The translations under genes were made by a program, and so were the position numbers. A DNA stretch of 64,000 bases from Bacteroidota bacterium. Its GTDB lineage: Bacteria; Bacteroidota; Ignavibacteria; Kapaibacteriales; Kapaibacteriaceae. Under the pieces are notes generated by a model. That model ran no database searches. It had not been told where the DNA came from and worked only from the letters and a program-made list of their open reading frames with translations. Each line of letters opens with the position of its first letter. Position 1 is the stretch's first letter. Where the stretch lies: positions 360,439-424,438 of the forward strand of contig JAFDZT010000002.1 of NCBI GenBank assembly GCA_018266735.1, written 5' to 3'. This document shows, one piece after another, positions 1 through 8,768 of this stretch.

Positions 1-216
1 TGCGGAGAGGTTCAGCGATGGCAGTGCATTGCCCAACGCCTCACTCACCTGCGCATCGGCCTTATCGATGCCGTACCGTGCGATCTGTACGTTCTTGTTC
101 TTCTGAAGTGCGATGTCGATCGCCTCGTCGAGCGTGAGGATATGCGGCGCAGCCTGCAACCCCATCATGCCCATCACAAGGAGTAATAGCGACAACGCAA
201 GAGTGCGTTTGGCCAT
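1..216 (-). CDS. TolC-family outer membrane efflux protein, N-terminal fragment
   Basis: Only the first 72 residues are present; the gene runs off the left edge. The product opens with a signal peptide (MAKRTLALSLLLLVMGMMG...) followed by LTLDEAIDIALQKNKNVQIA, the typical first helix of TolC/OMF trimeric outer-membrane channels (L-x-E-A-x-x-x-A-L-x-x-N). Such proteins are the outer-membrane exit duct of RND or ABC efflux pumps. The ATG at 214-216 is preceded by GAAGGA. Upstream lies a promoter whose spacer holds a palindrome, which suggests repression by a TetR-type regulator. The pump genes would lie further left, outside the window. Confidence 0.8.
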   Translation of the reverse strand, partial: MAKRTLALSLLLLVMGMMGLQAAPHILTLDEAIDIALQKNKNVQIARYGIDKADAQVSEALGNALPSLNLSA

Positions 217-281
217 GGATTCGGTCCTTCAAGTTGTAATTGATCTTGTTCTTCGGTTCGGAAGCGCCTGACTAACGGTCA

Positions 282-312
282 CAAATATGACCAATGGTCA
301 TTTACTATGCAA
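282..312 (-). promoter_or_regulatory. promoter of the TolC-family gene
   Basis: On the minus strand TTG (310-312) is separated by 20 bases from CATATTTG (282-289). This is a one-mismatch fit to the Bacteroidota promoter TTG-N20-TAnnTTTG. The predicted start of transcription is near 275, giving a leader of about 58 bases. Confidence 0.5.
287..301. promoter_or_regulatory. palindromic operator in the efflux promoter spacer
   Basis: ATGACCAATGGTCAT is a perfect palindrome with 7-base arms around one central base. It fills the region between the -33 and -7 elements of the efflux promoter and overlaps the latter, the classical place for a repressor. TGACC-N3-GGTCA resembles operators of TetR-family efflux repressors. 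The regulator itself is not in the window. Confidence 0.55.
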
Positions 313-400
313 ATGGTCACCGACGACGGGCGTGTGTACGTAGTATTGTTCGGGAAGTTTCAACGCCCCGAAGATGAGGAATGGGACGTCGAACCTGACG

Positions 401-925
401 TCAGGAATGCGTTTGAAAGAGCCCAAGGGGCACGTCGGCCAGCGTTGGAACCACGATGGTGGCCGCGTCGGGGGGAAAGCTACCGACAAGGATCGTACGT
501 ACTCCGGCAGCCTGACCTGCCTGATGGTCCGTGATACTATCGCCAAGGAACCACGATCTGGCAAGGTCGATGGAGAGGTCGCGCTGCGCCTCGAGCAGCA
601 TGCCGGGCTCCGGTTTCCGGCGAGTACTGCCGGTTCCGGCGAGGTCGGTGCAGACGTACATGGCATCAAGTCCGAAGCCCAAACGTTCCGCAAGTTGCAC
701 TTGCATATGACCATGGACAAGGTCGAGATCGCCTTGCCCCATGATGCCTTTCCCTACCCCTTGCTGATTGGTGATGAGCACGAGCAGATACCCTGCCTCA
801 TGCGCAGCACGCAGGATCGGAAGCACATCCGCAAGCAGAATGAACTCATCCGTATTCCGCACATAGCCATCCATGATGCGCACGTTGATGATGCCATCAC
901 GATCGAGAAAGAGGGCGGGTTTCAT
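401..925 (-). CDS. HAD-family phosphatase, GmhB / histidinol-phosphatase type
   Basis: A 174-residue HAD hydrolase. The nucleophile motif LFLDRDG (Asp8, Asp10) is followed by LITNQQGV (motif II), RRKPEPGML (motif III lysine) and LGDSITDHQAG (motif IV). This is the pattern of D-glycero-D-manno-heptose 1,7-bisphosphate 7-phosphatases, which act in the cytosol on the pathway to ADP- or GDP-heptose. Odd point: the usual zinc loop with its Cys-x-His and Cys-x-Cys pairs is replaced by YVCTDLAGTGSTRRK with one Cys. The ATG at 923-925 overlaps the stop of the glycosyltransferase (ATGA), so it is the last gene of the polysaccharide operon. A longer TTG-started frame to 1030 is rejected. Confidence 0.75.
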   Translation of the reverse strand: MKPALFLDRDGIINVRIMDGYVRNTDEFILLADVLPILRAAHEAGYLLVLITNQQGVGKGIMGQGDLDLVHGHMQVQLAERLGFGLDAMYVCTDLAGTGSTRRKPEPGMLLEAQRDLSIDLARSWFLGDSITDHQAGQAAGVRTILVGSFPPDAATIVVPTLADVPLGLFQTHS

Positions 926-2172
926 GATGCGGAGGGTTGCGGGGTGGCAGGGGTCGGAATGTCGACGGGGGTCGTGGTCGGAAGGACAGAGGCGATTACA
1001 CCGTCCATCTGCTCGAACACATGCGACCAAGAATGCGTGTCCACCATGAGCTGTCGCGCATTGCGCGCCAACGTTGCACGCAGGTCTTCATCACGCAGGA
1101 TCGTGATCACGTGCGCGGCCAGTTCTTCCGGTGTGGTGCCGATCATGGCGTGGACGCCATGCGTTGCCTCGATGCCTTGCAGGCCGCTGGGCGTGGTGAC
1201 CACAGGACAGCCCGTGGCCATAGCCTCGAGCACCTTGTTCTGAATGCCCGAGCCACCATGATGCGGATGGACGAAGACGGCGGCGCGATGGAAGTACGGG
1301 ACAAGGTCCGGCACATCGGCATCGATGCGAATGCCGGTCGTGGCGAGCGCGCGGAGGGCTCTGCGCGGACCTGCGCCGGCAATGGTGAGCGTGGTGTTCG
1401 GCACGGCCTCGCGCACCGAAGGAAGGATGCGACGGATGATCGTGGTGGCCATGAGATGGTTGGCCAGCACGTCGAGCTTGCCCGCGAAGAGAAGACCGTG
1501 ACGCTCGGCATGTCCCTCGTGAAAGGCAAAGCGATCCATGTCGACACCGTTCGTGACGAGCGCATACGTGGCTCGTTCATTCAAGCCGGTGGACGCGGTG
1601 ATGTCTTCCGGACTCACGAACGTTGTCACATCGAACTCTTCGATCACCACCGGTTCATAACGCAGGAGTTGTCGTGTCTCCCACCACCGCACGAGTTTCT
1701 GGATGGGCGACCGTGCGGCCTCGGTGGAACGGGTTTGATATTCGACGCGACAGTCTTCGGCGATCAGGATCTTCGGCAATGCAGGATAGGGTCGCAAATA
1801 CTCGGCCGTTCGCATGAAGAACGAGATACCGAGATCGATACCGCGATGAGCTACGAGGTTGTCGACGATGGCACGAAAGTCCGGTCGCGTATAGAACGTG
1901 ATCTCCAACGGCAGATCGGTCGTGAAGGTACGAGCGGAAGCAAGGGCGGCATGGAGTGGCGCAAGCGGTACGGCATGCACTTCAACGCCCAGCCCTTCGA
2001 TGGCGGCGCGCTGTTCCGGTGTTGGGTGGTCTCCGTGATTGAACGTCACGAGAATGACGTTGTGCTGCGCTGCAAGATGACGTAGTAGATGATAGGCCTT
2101 GACGCGGTCTCCACCGATGAGCGGCCACGGGTAGCGGGGAGTAAGAAAGAGGATCGTCCGACCGTGCTTCAT
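922..2172 (-). CDS. GT4-type glycosyltransferase
   Basis: A 416-residue GT-B fold glycosyltransferase. The N-terminus (ILFLTPRYPWPLIGGDRVKA) is the acceptor-side Rossmann domain with the glycine-rich GG loop. The C-terminal half has GLLFAGKLD and HPHHGGSGIQNKVLEAMATG, the E-x7-E type donor-sugar site of family GT4. It resembles glycosyltransferases of exopolysaccharide systems that also use a WbaP/EpsH-type initiator. It starts 11 bases after the initiating transferase gene and overlaps the next gene by four bases, so it probably adds a later sugar to the same lipid-linked chain. Donor and acceptor cannot be told from sequence. Confidence 0.85.
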   Translation of the reverse strand: MKHGRTILFLTPRYPWPLIGGDRVKAYHLLRHLAAQHNVILVTFNHGDHPTPEQRAAIEGLGVEVHAVPLAPLHAALASARTFTTDLPLEITFYTRPDFRAIVDNLVAHRGIDLGISFFMRTAEYLRPYPALPKILIAEDCRVEYQTRSTEAARSPIQKLVRWWETRQLLRYEPVVIEEFDVTTFVSPEDITASTGLNERATYALVTNGVDMDRFAFHEGHAERHGLLFAGKLDVLANHLMATTIIRRILPSVREAVPNTTLTIAGAGPRRALRALATTGIRIDADVPDLVPYFHRAAVFVHPHHGGSGIQNKVLEAMATGCPVVTTPSGLQGIEATHGVHAMIGTTPEELAAHVITILRDEDLRATLARNARQLMVDTHSWSHVFEQMDGVIASVLPTTTPVDIPTPATPQPSAS

Positions 2173-2183
2173 GCGATGGGTTC

Positions 2184-3683
2184 TTAGTAGGCTCCCCTGC
2201 CTGAAAGCACAACGCCGATGGTGCGTAGGATGATGTAGAAATCGAGGAAGAGCGACCAGTTGCGCATGTAGTACAGATCGATATGGATGCGCGACTCGAA
2301 CTCTGCTTCGTTGCGCACGGTCACTTGCCAGAGACCGCTCAGTCCGGGTTTCGTGCTCCAGTACATGGACAAGTACATCTCGCGTGCACCTTCACTTACG
2401 TCGGCCACTTCCGACGGTAGCACCGGTCGCGATCCCACGAGCGACATGTCGCCCCGGATCACATTCCAGATCTGTGGCAGTTCATCGAGCGAGTACTTCC
2501 GCAACCACTGTCCGATGCGCGTGACGCGGGGATCGTTCTTGAGCTTGTGGTACCGTTCCCATTCCTCGCGATACTCGGGACGTTCGTCGAGGATGTCCTC
2601 GAGACTTCTGTCGGCATCGCTCACCATCGTCCGGAACTTGAGCAGGTTGAAGAGTTCACCACGATAGCCCACTCGCTTTTGGCGGTACATGATCGGTCCG
2701 GTGGACGAGAGTTTGATCAGGATCCCGATGGCGGCCATGAATGGTGCAGTGAGGATGAGCAGAGGGATCGTGAAGACAAGATCGAACAATCGCTTCTTCG
2801 ATGCCAAGGCGGGCTGACGTAGTCGTTGTTCCAGCTCGGCGCTCATCACAGGGTCGTTGGCCACGTTGGAGATCCAAACCACAGACGGATGCACGTGGTC
2901 GCCCACAAACGTGATGTGGGAGAAGTTGCGGCACGGACCTTCGATGAGTCGGGAGAGTTGTTCCGACGTCACATGTGGCAATGCCACGATGCCGTGTGTG
3001 AGGCCGTAGCGTCGGGAGAGTGGACCGATGGCGCGCTCGCCGCCGATCACAGGAACGCCCTGATAGTAGCCATACTCGGCCGAAGATTCGTTCGGCTCGA
3101 TGATGACCATTGGTCGTAGGCCGATGTGCAGATTGTTGCGCAGCGAATCCACGATCCGCTTGGCAAGGGTGTTCTCTCCGACGATCAACACCGGAATGCC
3201 ATACCACGGCTTGCGCGAGAGCCATCGGCGCACGAGCATGCGTGTGGCGGCCAACACGGGAAGGCCAAGGAGCCACGCCATGAAGAGGATGGACCGAGAG
3301 TACGGGAGAACGCCGCGGGTGAAGAACGACACCATGATGACGGCGGCAAAGACACCCGTGAGCGAGTAGAAGGTGGTGCGTAGCTCGGCAATGGCGCACA
3401 TTCCGTATCCCGGATAGATGCCACGCCATGCGGAGACGATGGCATTCATCACCAGAACGGCAATGATCACGGGGATGTAGGAGGCAAGGGGGATGGAATC
3501 GGGACTCGAAAGCGCACGCACCCCTATCACACCAAAGATCGCTGCGCTCATGGCAAGTGCATCCGTGAGCATCAGGATCGTCGTTGCGCGCATGCGACTC
3601 TTGCGGATGGAGTCGTGACTTACGCGATCCGTGACCGAACCGGTCAGGACCGTCGAAAGATCATGCAATGTTGGAGGCATCAT
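2184..3683 (-). CDS. polyprenyl-phosphate glycosyl-1-phosphate transferase (WbaP-like)
   Basis: A 499-residue membrane enzyme that starts an undecaprenyl-linked glycan by moving a sugar-phosphate from a nucleotide sugar to the lipid carrier. The N-terminal half has about four hydrophobic segments (first near TTILMLTDALAMSAAIFGVI) and a CoA-binding-like Rossmann domain (GIPVLIVGENTLAKRIVDSL). The C-terminal catalytic region shows KRLFDLVFTIPLL, RVGYRGELFNLLKFRTM, KYSLDELPQIWNVIRGDMSLVG and SRPVL. I chose the ATG at 3681-3683: the longer frame uses TTG at 3713, which coincides with a -7-like TATCTTG (3711-3717). It heads the operon with the GT4 enzyme and the HAD phosphatase. Confidence 0.85.
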   Translation of the reverse strand: MMPPTLHDLSTVLTGSVTDRVSHDSIRKSRMRATTILMLTDALAMSAAIFGVIGVRALSSPDSIPLASYIPVIIAVLVMNAIVSAWRGIYPGYGMCAIAELRTTFYSLTGVFAAVIMVSFFTRGVLPYSRSILFMAWLLGLPVLAATRMLVRRWLSRKPWYGIPVLIVGENTLAKRIVDSLRNNLHIGLRPMVIIEPNESSAEYGYYQGVPVIGGERAIGPLSRRYGLTHGIVALPHVTSEQLSRLIEGPCRNFSHITFVGDHVHPSVVWISNVANDPVMSAELEQRLRQPALASKKRLFDLVFTIPLLILTAPFMAAIGILIKLSSTGPIMYRQKRVGYRGELFNLLKFRTMVSDADRSLEDILDERPEYREEWERYHKLKNDPRVTRIGQWLRKYSLDELPQIWNVIRGDMSLVGSRPVLPSEVADVSEGAREMYLSMYWSTKPGLSGLWQVTVRNEAEFESRIHIDLYYMRNWSLFLDFYIILRTIGVVLSGRGAY

Positions 3684-3734
3684 CAAGGATTGTTCCCCTA
3701 TTCCAACCCCCAAGATAGGGGTTTTTGCCGTTTT

Positions 3735-5720
3735 TTACCCTTCTGTCAACAGATACTTCGGGCAGATCTCTTCGGAGACGGCGTCGAGGAAGCGACTGGG
3801 CTTGCCCAGGACGTCGGAATGCTCCCATTCGAACATCACGGCCGGATAGGTCATATAGAGGCGTTCCTTGGCCCTTGTACAGGCCACATAGAGGAGTCGG
3901 CGCTCCTCTTCGAGCGTTGCCTCGGACTCGGCGGATCGCGCCGACGGGATACGTCCTTCGTTGACCCAGATGAGGAAGACCGTATTCCATTCCAGACCCT
4001 TTGCCGAGTGAATGGTGGAAAGGGTCACGAAGTCGTCCTCCTTATCATCCGGTGCAATGTCATCGAGCGTATCCTGCGGTGGATCCAAGGCCACATCGGC
4101 GAGGAACGATTCGGTGGTCGCATATCGACCGCAGATGGCAAGCGTGGTCTCGATATCCTTCCAGCGCTTCGGATGGTCATCATACGTCCGCTCGAGGATA
4201 GGCTTGTACCACGAGGCCAGCACAGCAGCTCGATCGCCACATGGTATCAAGGCCATGGCACTGCGAAGGGCTCGCAACAATTCATCCACCGACGTGCGAG
4301 CCTTGCCCGTCACGGTCGGCACGGCCGCATTGATCGGATCGACCGAAGCAAGCAACTGATCGATCACCGTCCCTGCCACCTTCTGCCCTACACCTTGCAG
4401 CAACAGAAGTGCACGGAACCATGAGATGCCATCGCGTGGATTCACCGTGATGCGCAAGAGCGAGAGGAGGTCCTTGACATGCGCCGCCTCGGTGAACTTC
4501 ATGCCGCCATACTTTCGAAACGGGATGTTGGCCTTGCCGAGTTCGATCTCGAGGTCGAATGACAAGAAGCCAGAGCGGAACAGCACACTGATCTCGCTGA
4601 GCGGCAGTCCATGTTCATGCAACTCCAGGATTTGCTGCACAACGAAGGAGCTTTGCTGTCGTTCATTCTGACAGGAGATGAGCATGGGCTCGTCCCCATC
4701 CGTGCGCTCGGAGAACAGTTCCTTCTCGAACATCATGGGTGCATCGCGCAGGACGGCATTGCACACATGCAAGATCTGCTGCGTGCTGCGATAGTTGTGC
4801 TCGAGGCGAATGAGGCGCGTGTTCTCGTAGGCATCGGGAAAGCCATGGATGTTGCGCACATCAGCACCGCGGAACGAGTAGATGCTCTGTGCATCGTCAC
4901 CCACCGCCATCACATTTCCCTCGTCACCCACGAGACCTTTGATGATGGAGTGTTGCAGGACGTTCGTGTCCTGATACTCATCGATCATCACAAATCGATA
5001 CGACGAGCGAAGGAGCGGACCGATCTCGTCGTGCTTTGTGAGGGCGAGGAGCGACAGCAAGAGATCGTCGTAATCGACAAGGCGATGCTCATGCTTGAAC
5101 GCACCATAGGCGCGAATGACAGCGCCGATACGGTCTTCCTCTTCGATGAACTGCGGATACTGGTCCACGATCACGTCATGCAGTGAACGTGCTGTGTTCA
5201 CGGCCGACGAATACATCGTGTACAGTGTATGCTTTTGCGGGAAGCGCTTCTTCAGTGCGGCCACGTCGAACTTTCCGCGCACGAGGTTCATGGCGTCTTC
5301 GGCATCGGCCTGGTCCATGACGGTGAATGCCGACGCACCGTTCTCCGCATCGGGCTGCAGAACAAAGGGAAAACGCCGAAGAGTGGCATGGGCAAAGGAA
5401 TGGAACGTGCCTCCGGAGACGCGCTCGCACCGTCCGTCGAGCAAGGCAGAGGCACGTCGGATCATCTCCGATGCCGACTTGCGTGTGAACGTGAGCAGTA
5501 GGATGCTCTCGGGTGGAACGCCATCTTCGACCAACCGCGCAACGCGATACACAAGCGTACGCGTCTTGCCGGTGCCGGCACCGGCAAGGACGAGGGCCGG
5601 TCCGTTCGTATGCATCACAGCTTCGAGCTGTGCAGGATTCAATTCTTCGGCATAGTTGATGCGATACACACCTCCCGCGAGAGCGTTCGGTGTGGCCTTG
5701 CGAAGAACGAGCTTCTTCAC
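3735..5720 (-). CDS. UvrD/PcrA-type superfamily 1A DNA helicase
   Basis: A 661-residue ATP-dependent 3'-5' DNA helicase. Motifs run in order: Q motif LNPAQLEAV, Walker A GAGTGKT (47-53), TFTRKSASEM (Ia), VMIDEYQDTN (II), GDDAQSIYSFRGA (III), LEHNYRSTQQIL (IV), LSTIHSAKGLEW (V) and RLLYVACTRAKERLYM (VI). It lacks the long C-terminal tail of E. coli UvrD (about 720 residues). It probably works in repair or in clearing proteins from DNA. The start is GTG (5718-5720); the opening KKLVLRK then NYAEELNPAQ fits other Bacteroidota members. It begins 4 bases before the upstream E1 stop is passed, so the two form an operon. Confidence 0.9.
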   Translation of the reverse strand: MKKLVLRKATPNALAGGVYRINYAEELNPAQLEAVMHTNGPALVLAGAGTGKTRTLVYRVARLVEDGVPPESILLLTFTRKSASEMIRRASALLDGRCERVSGGTFHSFAHATLRRFPFVLQPDAENGASAFTVMDQADAEDAMNLVRGKFDVAALKKRFPQKHTLYTMYSSAVNTARSLHDVIVDQYPQFIEEEDRIGAVIRAYGAFKHEHRLVDYDDLLLSLLALTKHDEIGPLLRSSYRFVMIDEYQDTNVLQHSIIKGLVGDEGNVMAVGDDAQSIYSFRGADVRNIHGFPDAYENTRLIRLEHNYRSTQQILHVCNAVLRDAPMMFEKELFSERTDGDEPMLISCQNERQQSSFVVQQILELHEHGLPLSEISVLFRSGFLSFDLEIELGKANIPFRKYGGMKFTEAAHVKDLLSLLRITVNPRDGISWFRALLLLQGVGQKVAGTVIDQLLASVDPINAAVPTVTGKARTSVDELLRALRSAMALIPCGDRAAVLASWYKPILERTYDDHPKRWKDIETTLAICGRYATTESFLADVALDPPQDTLDDIAPDDKEDDFVTLSTIHSAKGLEWNTVFLIWVNEGRIPSARSAESEATLEEERRLLYVACTRAKERLYMTYPAVMFEWEHSDVLGKPSRFLDAVSEEICPKYLLTEG

Positions 5721-5724
5721 GACG

Positions 5725-7773
5725 TCAGTATGCGAGCAGTGCGCGGAGCTGTTGTTCGATCTCCGTGGTGTTCGGGATCACAACATCCATCATGCCCTTG
5801 TTGTACGGGATCGGAACATCTGGCGTGGCAAGGCGCACCACCGGTGCGTCGAGATGCGTGAAGGCTTCCTTCATGATCTCCGACGAGATCTCTGCACCGA
5901 ATCCGCACGTGATCGTGTCCTCGTGCAAGACCATACAGCGCGATGTGCGACGAACACTGTTCACCACGGTCTCGCGATCCCACGGCACGATCGTGCGCAG
6001 ATCGATGATCTCGATGTCCTCCTGCATGGCCTCGACCACTCCCTTGGCGCGGTGGACCATCTCTCCCCAACACACGATCGTTGCACGCGATCCGCTGCGA
6101 ACGATGTTCGCAACGCCGAACGGCAACACGTATTGATCGCCGGGATAGACACCACGACCCGGCATCGTGTCCTGAATGGCACGATGTTCAAGGAAGAACG
6201 TCGGATCGTTGCCGCGCAACGCGGTGCGCAACAATCCCACAGCATCTTGTGCATTCGATGGCATGGCAACACGCCAACCGATCGTGTGGGCGAAGATCGA
6301 CTCGCCGCTCACGCTATGCCATGGATCGCCCGTGCGCTTGGAGAATCCAACGGGAATGCGCAACACCATCGGTGCGGCGAAGTCGCCATTTGTACGCCAA
6401 CGCAACGTGCCGCAATCGTTGATCTGTTCGGTGGCGGGATCGAGGTATTTACGGAATTGGATCTCTGGAACGGGAACGAGTCCGGCCATGGCCATTCCGA
6501 CGGCACGACCGATGATGCCCTCTTCGCTGAGCGACGTGTCGAAGACGCGATCCGCACCATGCCTGATCTGCAGGTCAACGGTCGCTCCATGCACGCCACC
6601 CTTCACACCAACATCTTCACCGAAGACGAGGACGCGCGGATTGTTGGCAAGCTCGTAGTCGAGAGTGCGCTTGACGGCTTCGATCAGGTTCACCCTGCCG
6701 CCTTGCTCCTCCATCGCACCTGTTGCCGGCAAGGGCTCAATGCCTTCGCTCATCATCCCGCCGTGGAGAGCGGGCTTTCCGTCGAAGAACACATGACCGA
6801 AGGCGTCCGATGGTTCGGGTTCCGGTTGCGCAACAGCAGCGTCGGCAGCGGCGCGTACGTCTGCTTCCACGTTGGCAACGAATTCGTCCCACTGTTCGGA
6901 TGTCATGTATTTCTTGCGCTCAAAGAAGTCCTTGAGCTTTCCAAGCGGATCTCTCGCCTCTTCGTCGGCGCGCTGTTCCTTGGTCTTGTACGATTGATTG
7001 TCGGCCCCCGAGTGTCCGCACAGCCGCGGCACGCGCACGCGCATCAGCACAGGCGAGCGGCCTTCGCGCACATGGTCGATGGCCTTTGAGATCATCCGGT
7101 CCGCTTCGTCGGGATTACTGCCATCCACTTCGACAATGCGAAGGTTGGCAAAGGAGGCAAGGTTGGCGGCGATGTTCCCACCCGGTGTTTGGAACGAGCC
7201 CGGAACGGAGATGCCGAACTGATTGTCCTCGATGAAGAACATCATCGGAAGTTTCTGCGTGGTGGCGATCGTGAGCGCCGCCCAGAAACCGTTCGTGGCC
7301 ACAGAGCCGTCACCACCGAGTGCAACGGCGATGGCGCCGGACCACGAAGGATCGTTCATCACGGTGGTGCGATACTTGATGGCTTGCGCCCATCCGATGG
7401 CCGGTGTGTACTGCGCACCAACATCGCCCGAGGCGGGCAACACGGTGACGCCGTTCCGATTCGGCAAGTGGTGGACCACGCCGATGTCACGTCCGCCGTT
7501 GCGACTACCTGCGCGTGCAAGCGGACCTGCAAAGCCCTCTTCAAGGGTCATGCCGGCGGCGAGTACGAACGGACGTGATCGATAGTACACGGTGGCACCA
7601 TCATGTCCGTGCCGAAGTGCACGACCAAGAATGATCTGTGCAAGCTCATGTCCGCGTGCAGAGAATTGATAGGTGACCTTGCCCGATGGTGCAAGATCCG
7701 TCTCTTCGATGATGTCCATTGTGCGCGAAGCGATCAGCGTTCGCGCAACGTCGAGCCATTCGTTTTTTGTCAT
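5725..7773 (-). CDS. 2-oxoacid dehydrogenase E1, fused alpha and beta subunits
   Basis: A 682-residue thiamine-diphosphate enzyme in which both E1 subunits are joined. Residues 1 to about 330 are E1-alpha, with TPP motif GGDGSVATNG (GDG at 154-156) and LPMMFFIEDNQFGIS. Residues from about 345 are E1-beta (NLIEAVKRTLDYEL, VFGEDVGVKGGVHGAT, EEGIIGRAVGMA, HEDTITCGFGAEI). It decarboxylates pyruvate or branched-chain 2-oxoacids and reductively acylates the lipoyl group of E2. Single-chain E1 enzymes are common in Bacteroidota, where they are often called branched-chain. E3 and lipB are at 24-26 kb; no E2 gene is seen. A perfect -7 box ends 6 bases before the ATG. Confidence 0.9.
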   Translation of the reverse strand: MTKNEWLDVARTLIASRTMDIIEETDLAPSGKVTYQFSARGHELAQIILGRALRHGHDGATVYYRSRPFVLAAGMTLEEGFAGPLARAGSRNGGRDIGVVHHLPNRNGVTVLPASGDVGAQYTPAIGWAQAIKYRTTVMNDPSWSGAIAVALGGDGSVATNGFWAALTIATTQKLPMMFFIEDNQFGISVPGSFQTPGGNIAANLASFANLRIVEVDGSNPDEADRMISKAIDHVREGRSPVLMRVRVPRLCGHSGADNQSYKTKEQRADEEARDPLGKLKDFFERKKYMTSEQWDEFVANVEADVRAAADAAVAQPEPEPSDAFGHVFFDGKPALHGGMMSEGIEPLPATGAMEEQGGRVNLIEAVKRTLDYELANNPRVLVFGEDVGVKGGVHGATVDLQIRHGADRVFDTSLSEEGIIGRAVGMAMAGLVPVPEIQFRKYLDPATEQINDCGTLRWRTNGDFAAPMVLRIPVGFSKRTGDPWHSVSGESIFAHTIGWRVAMPSNAQDAVGLLRTALRGNDPTFFLEHRAIQDTMPGRGVYPGDQYVLPFGVANIVRSGSRATIVCWGEMVHRAKGVVEAMQEDIEIIDLRTIVPWDRETVVNSVRRTSRCMVLHEDTITCGFGAEISSEIMKEAFTHLDAPVVRLATPDVPIPYNKGMMDVVIPNTTEIEQQLRALLAY

Positions 7774-7779
7774 AGGCTA

Positions 7780-7787
7780 CAAAGTTA
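7780..7787 (-). promoter_or_regulatory. -7 element of the E1 gene (leaderless)
   Basis: TAACTTTG, a perfect TAnnTTTG, lies 6 bases before the E1 ATG (7771-7773), so transcription should begin at or next to the start codon. No clear TTG is seen at the -33 position. Confidence 0.45.
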
Positions 7788-7807
7788 CGAGGTGGCGCCA
7801 TTTTCGG

Positions 7808-7815
7808 TAGATTTG
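7808..7815 (+). promoter_or_regulatory. -7 element of the T9SS cargo gene
   Basis: TAGATTTG is a perfect TAnnTTTG, 31 bases before the ATG at 7847, with TTA in place of TTG at the expected -33 position (7785-7787). It is divergent from the E1 promoter. Confidence 0.4.
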
Positions 7816-7846
7816 ATGCTGAACACTTATTCTCCGAGGGTTTCCC

Positions 7847-8761
7847 ATGAAGGTTCTTTTCTCGTTCGTGATCGTGCTCATTTTGGCCTCGTCAACAGCG
7901 TTTTCGCAGCTCGTGGCCGGCTATTTGCCCAAGGATTGCCAAGCCTCTGCGCTCACGGCGGCCAAGAAGATCGCAGCCGATGCAGAACTCATCGGTATCG
8001 CCACATTCAAAGCAAGCATCCCGGTGGCCACCACCACTATCGACATTGGAATGAACCTCACGGATGGGAAGTCATCTGCCTGGGCCTACCTCTTCCATTC
8101 CGTCAGCAAAGACACGATCTTGATCAGTCCGTTCATTCGCCTGCTTGGCTCGTGCACCGCCATCGACATACCGGCGGGGACGGCTCCCGGCGACTTCGGT
8201 CCGGGCGACCTTGGCCTTGGCCAGCTGCCCGCCACCTACCTTCAAGGGAGCGCCCTTCTCACGGCCCTTGGCAAGGACGGAGACTATGCCACGTATCACA
8301 AGGCCAATCCCGATAGCCTTCCGCAATTCTCGGTCTTGAGCACGGCCGCCGACGCTGTCTTTGACTTCCCCGCCGGCACGCCCTTCTGGACGATCTCGTG
8401 GCAGGGATCAGGGCAGCAAGGCGCAGGCGGACTGACGTGCTTCGTGCATGCAGAGACCGGACAAACGTTGTGTATCGGACTCCCGACGTCCGTACAGGAA
8501 GAACCCTTCTCGGCTGCCGTGACCGTGATGCCGAACCCTGTGCATGATGTGATGACCGTGTCGATCCCGTTGTCGTGGACCGGTCACAGCGTGAGCATGG
8601 ACATCGTCGATCAAGTGGGAACCGTCGTCTCCACATCGACGTTCACAGCATCGGCGCCAATGATCATCGCGTCGACATCGACTCTTGCCAATGGATCCTA
8701 TATCATTCGGTTGCGTCAGAACGGACAATTGGTTCAGCGCAACGTTGTACTTGTGAAGTGA
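7847..8761 (+). CDS. secreted protein with T9SS type A sorting domain
   Basis: A 304-residue secreted protein. A signal peptide ([21 protein letters not shown]) leads into a region of about 200 residues that I do not recognise; it has a repeated [10 protein letters not shown]-like turn and an aromatic stretch [10 protein letters not shown]. The last 75 or so residues form a T9SS C-terminal domain: [14 protein letters not shown], then a [13 protein letters not shown] strand and the end [25 protein letters not shown]. Such cargo crosses the outer membrane by the type IX system and is cut by PorU, encoded at 19868-23692. glyA follows 7 bases later, so both may share a transcript. The function of the mature part is unknown. 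Confidence 0.8.
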   Translation: MKVLFSFVIVLILASSTAFSQLVAGYLPKDCQASALTAAKKIAADAELIGIATFKASIPVATTTIDIGMNLTDGKSSAWAYLFHSVSKDTILISPFIRLLGSCTAIDIPAGTAPGDFGPGDLGLGQLPATYLQGSALLTALGKDGDYATYHKANPDSLPQFSVLSTAADAVFDFPAGTPFWTISWQGSGQQGAGGLTCFVHAETGQTLCIGLPTSVQEEPFSAAVTVMPNPVHDVMTVSIPLSWTGHSVSMDIVDQVGTVVSTSTFTASAPMIIASTSTLANGSYIIRLRQNGQLVQRNVVLVK

Positions 8762-8768
8762 GGAACGA

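Larger units (their letters stand above)
274..319. repeat. three direct AAYGGTCA repeats with 19-base period
   Basis: AACGGTCA (274-281), AATGGTCA (293-300) and AATGGTCA (312-319) recur at exactly 19-base spacing in front of the efflux gene. The middle copy is one arm of the palindrome at 287-301. The pattern looks like stacked binding half-sites for a regulator. Confidence 0.5.

Noticed and set aside
937-2085. Long plus-strand open frame of 382 codons opposite the glycosyltransferase
   Set aside because: It mirrors the codon structure of the GT4 gene, shows no protein family features and has an Arg/His-rich composition typical of antisense frames at this GC content.
3701-3725. CCCC-AAGATA-GGGG hairpin followed by T-runs on the plus strand
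   Set aside because: No plus-strand gene ends here. On the minus strand the sequence after the stem has no T-run; the inner TATCTTG is better read as a possible -7 box of the WbaP-like gene.
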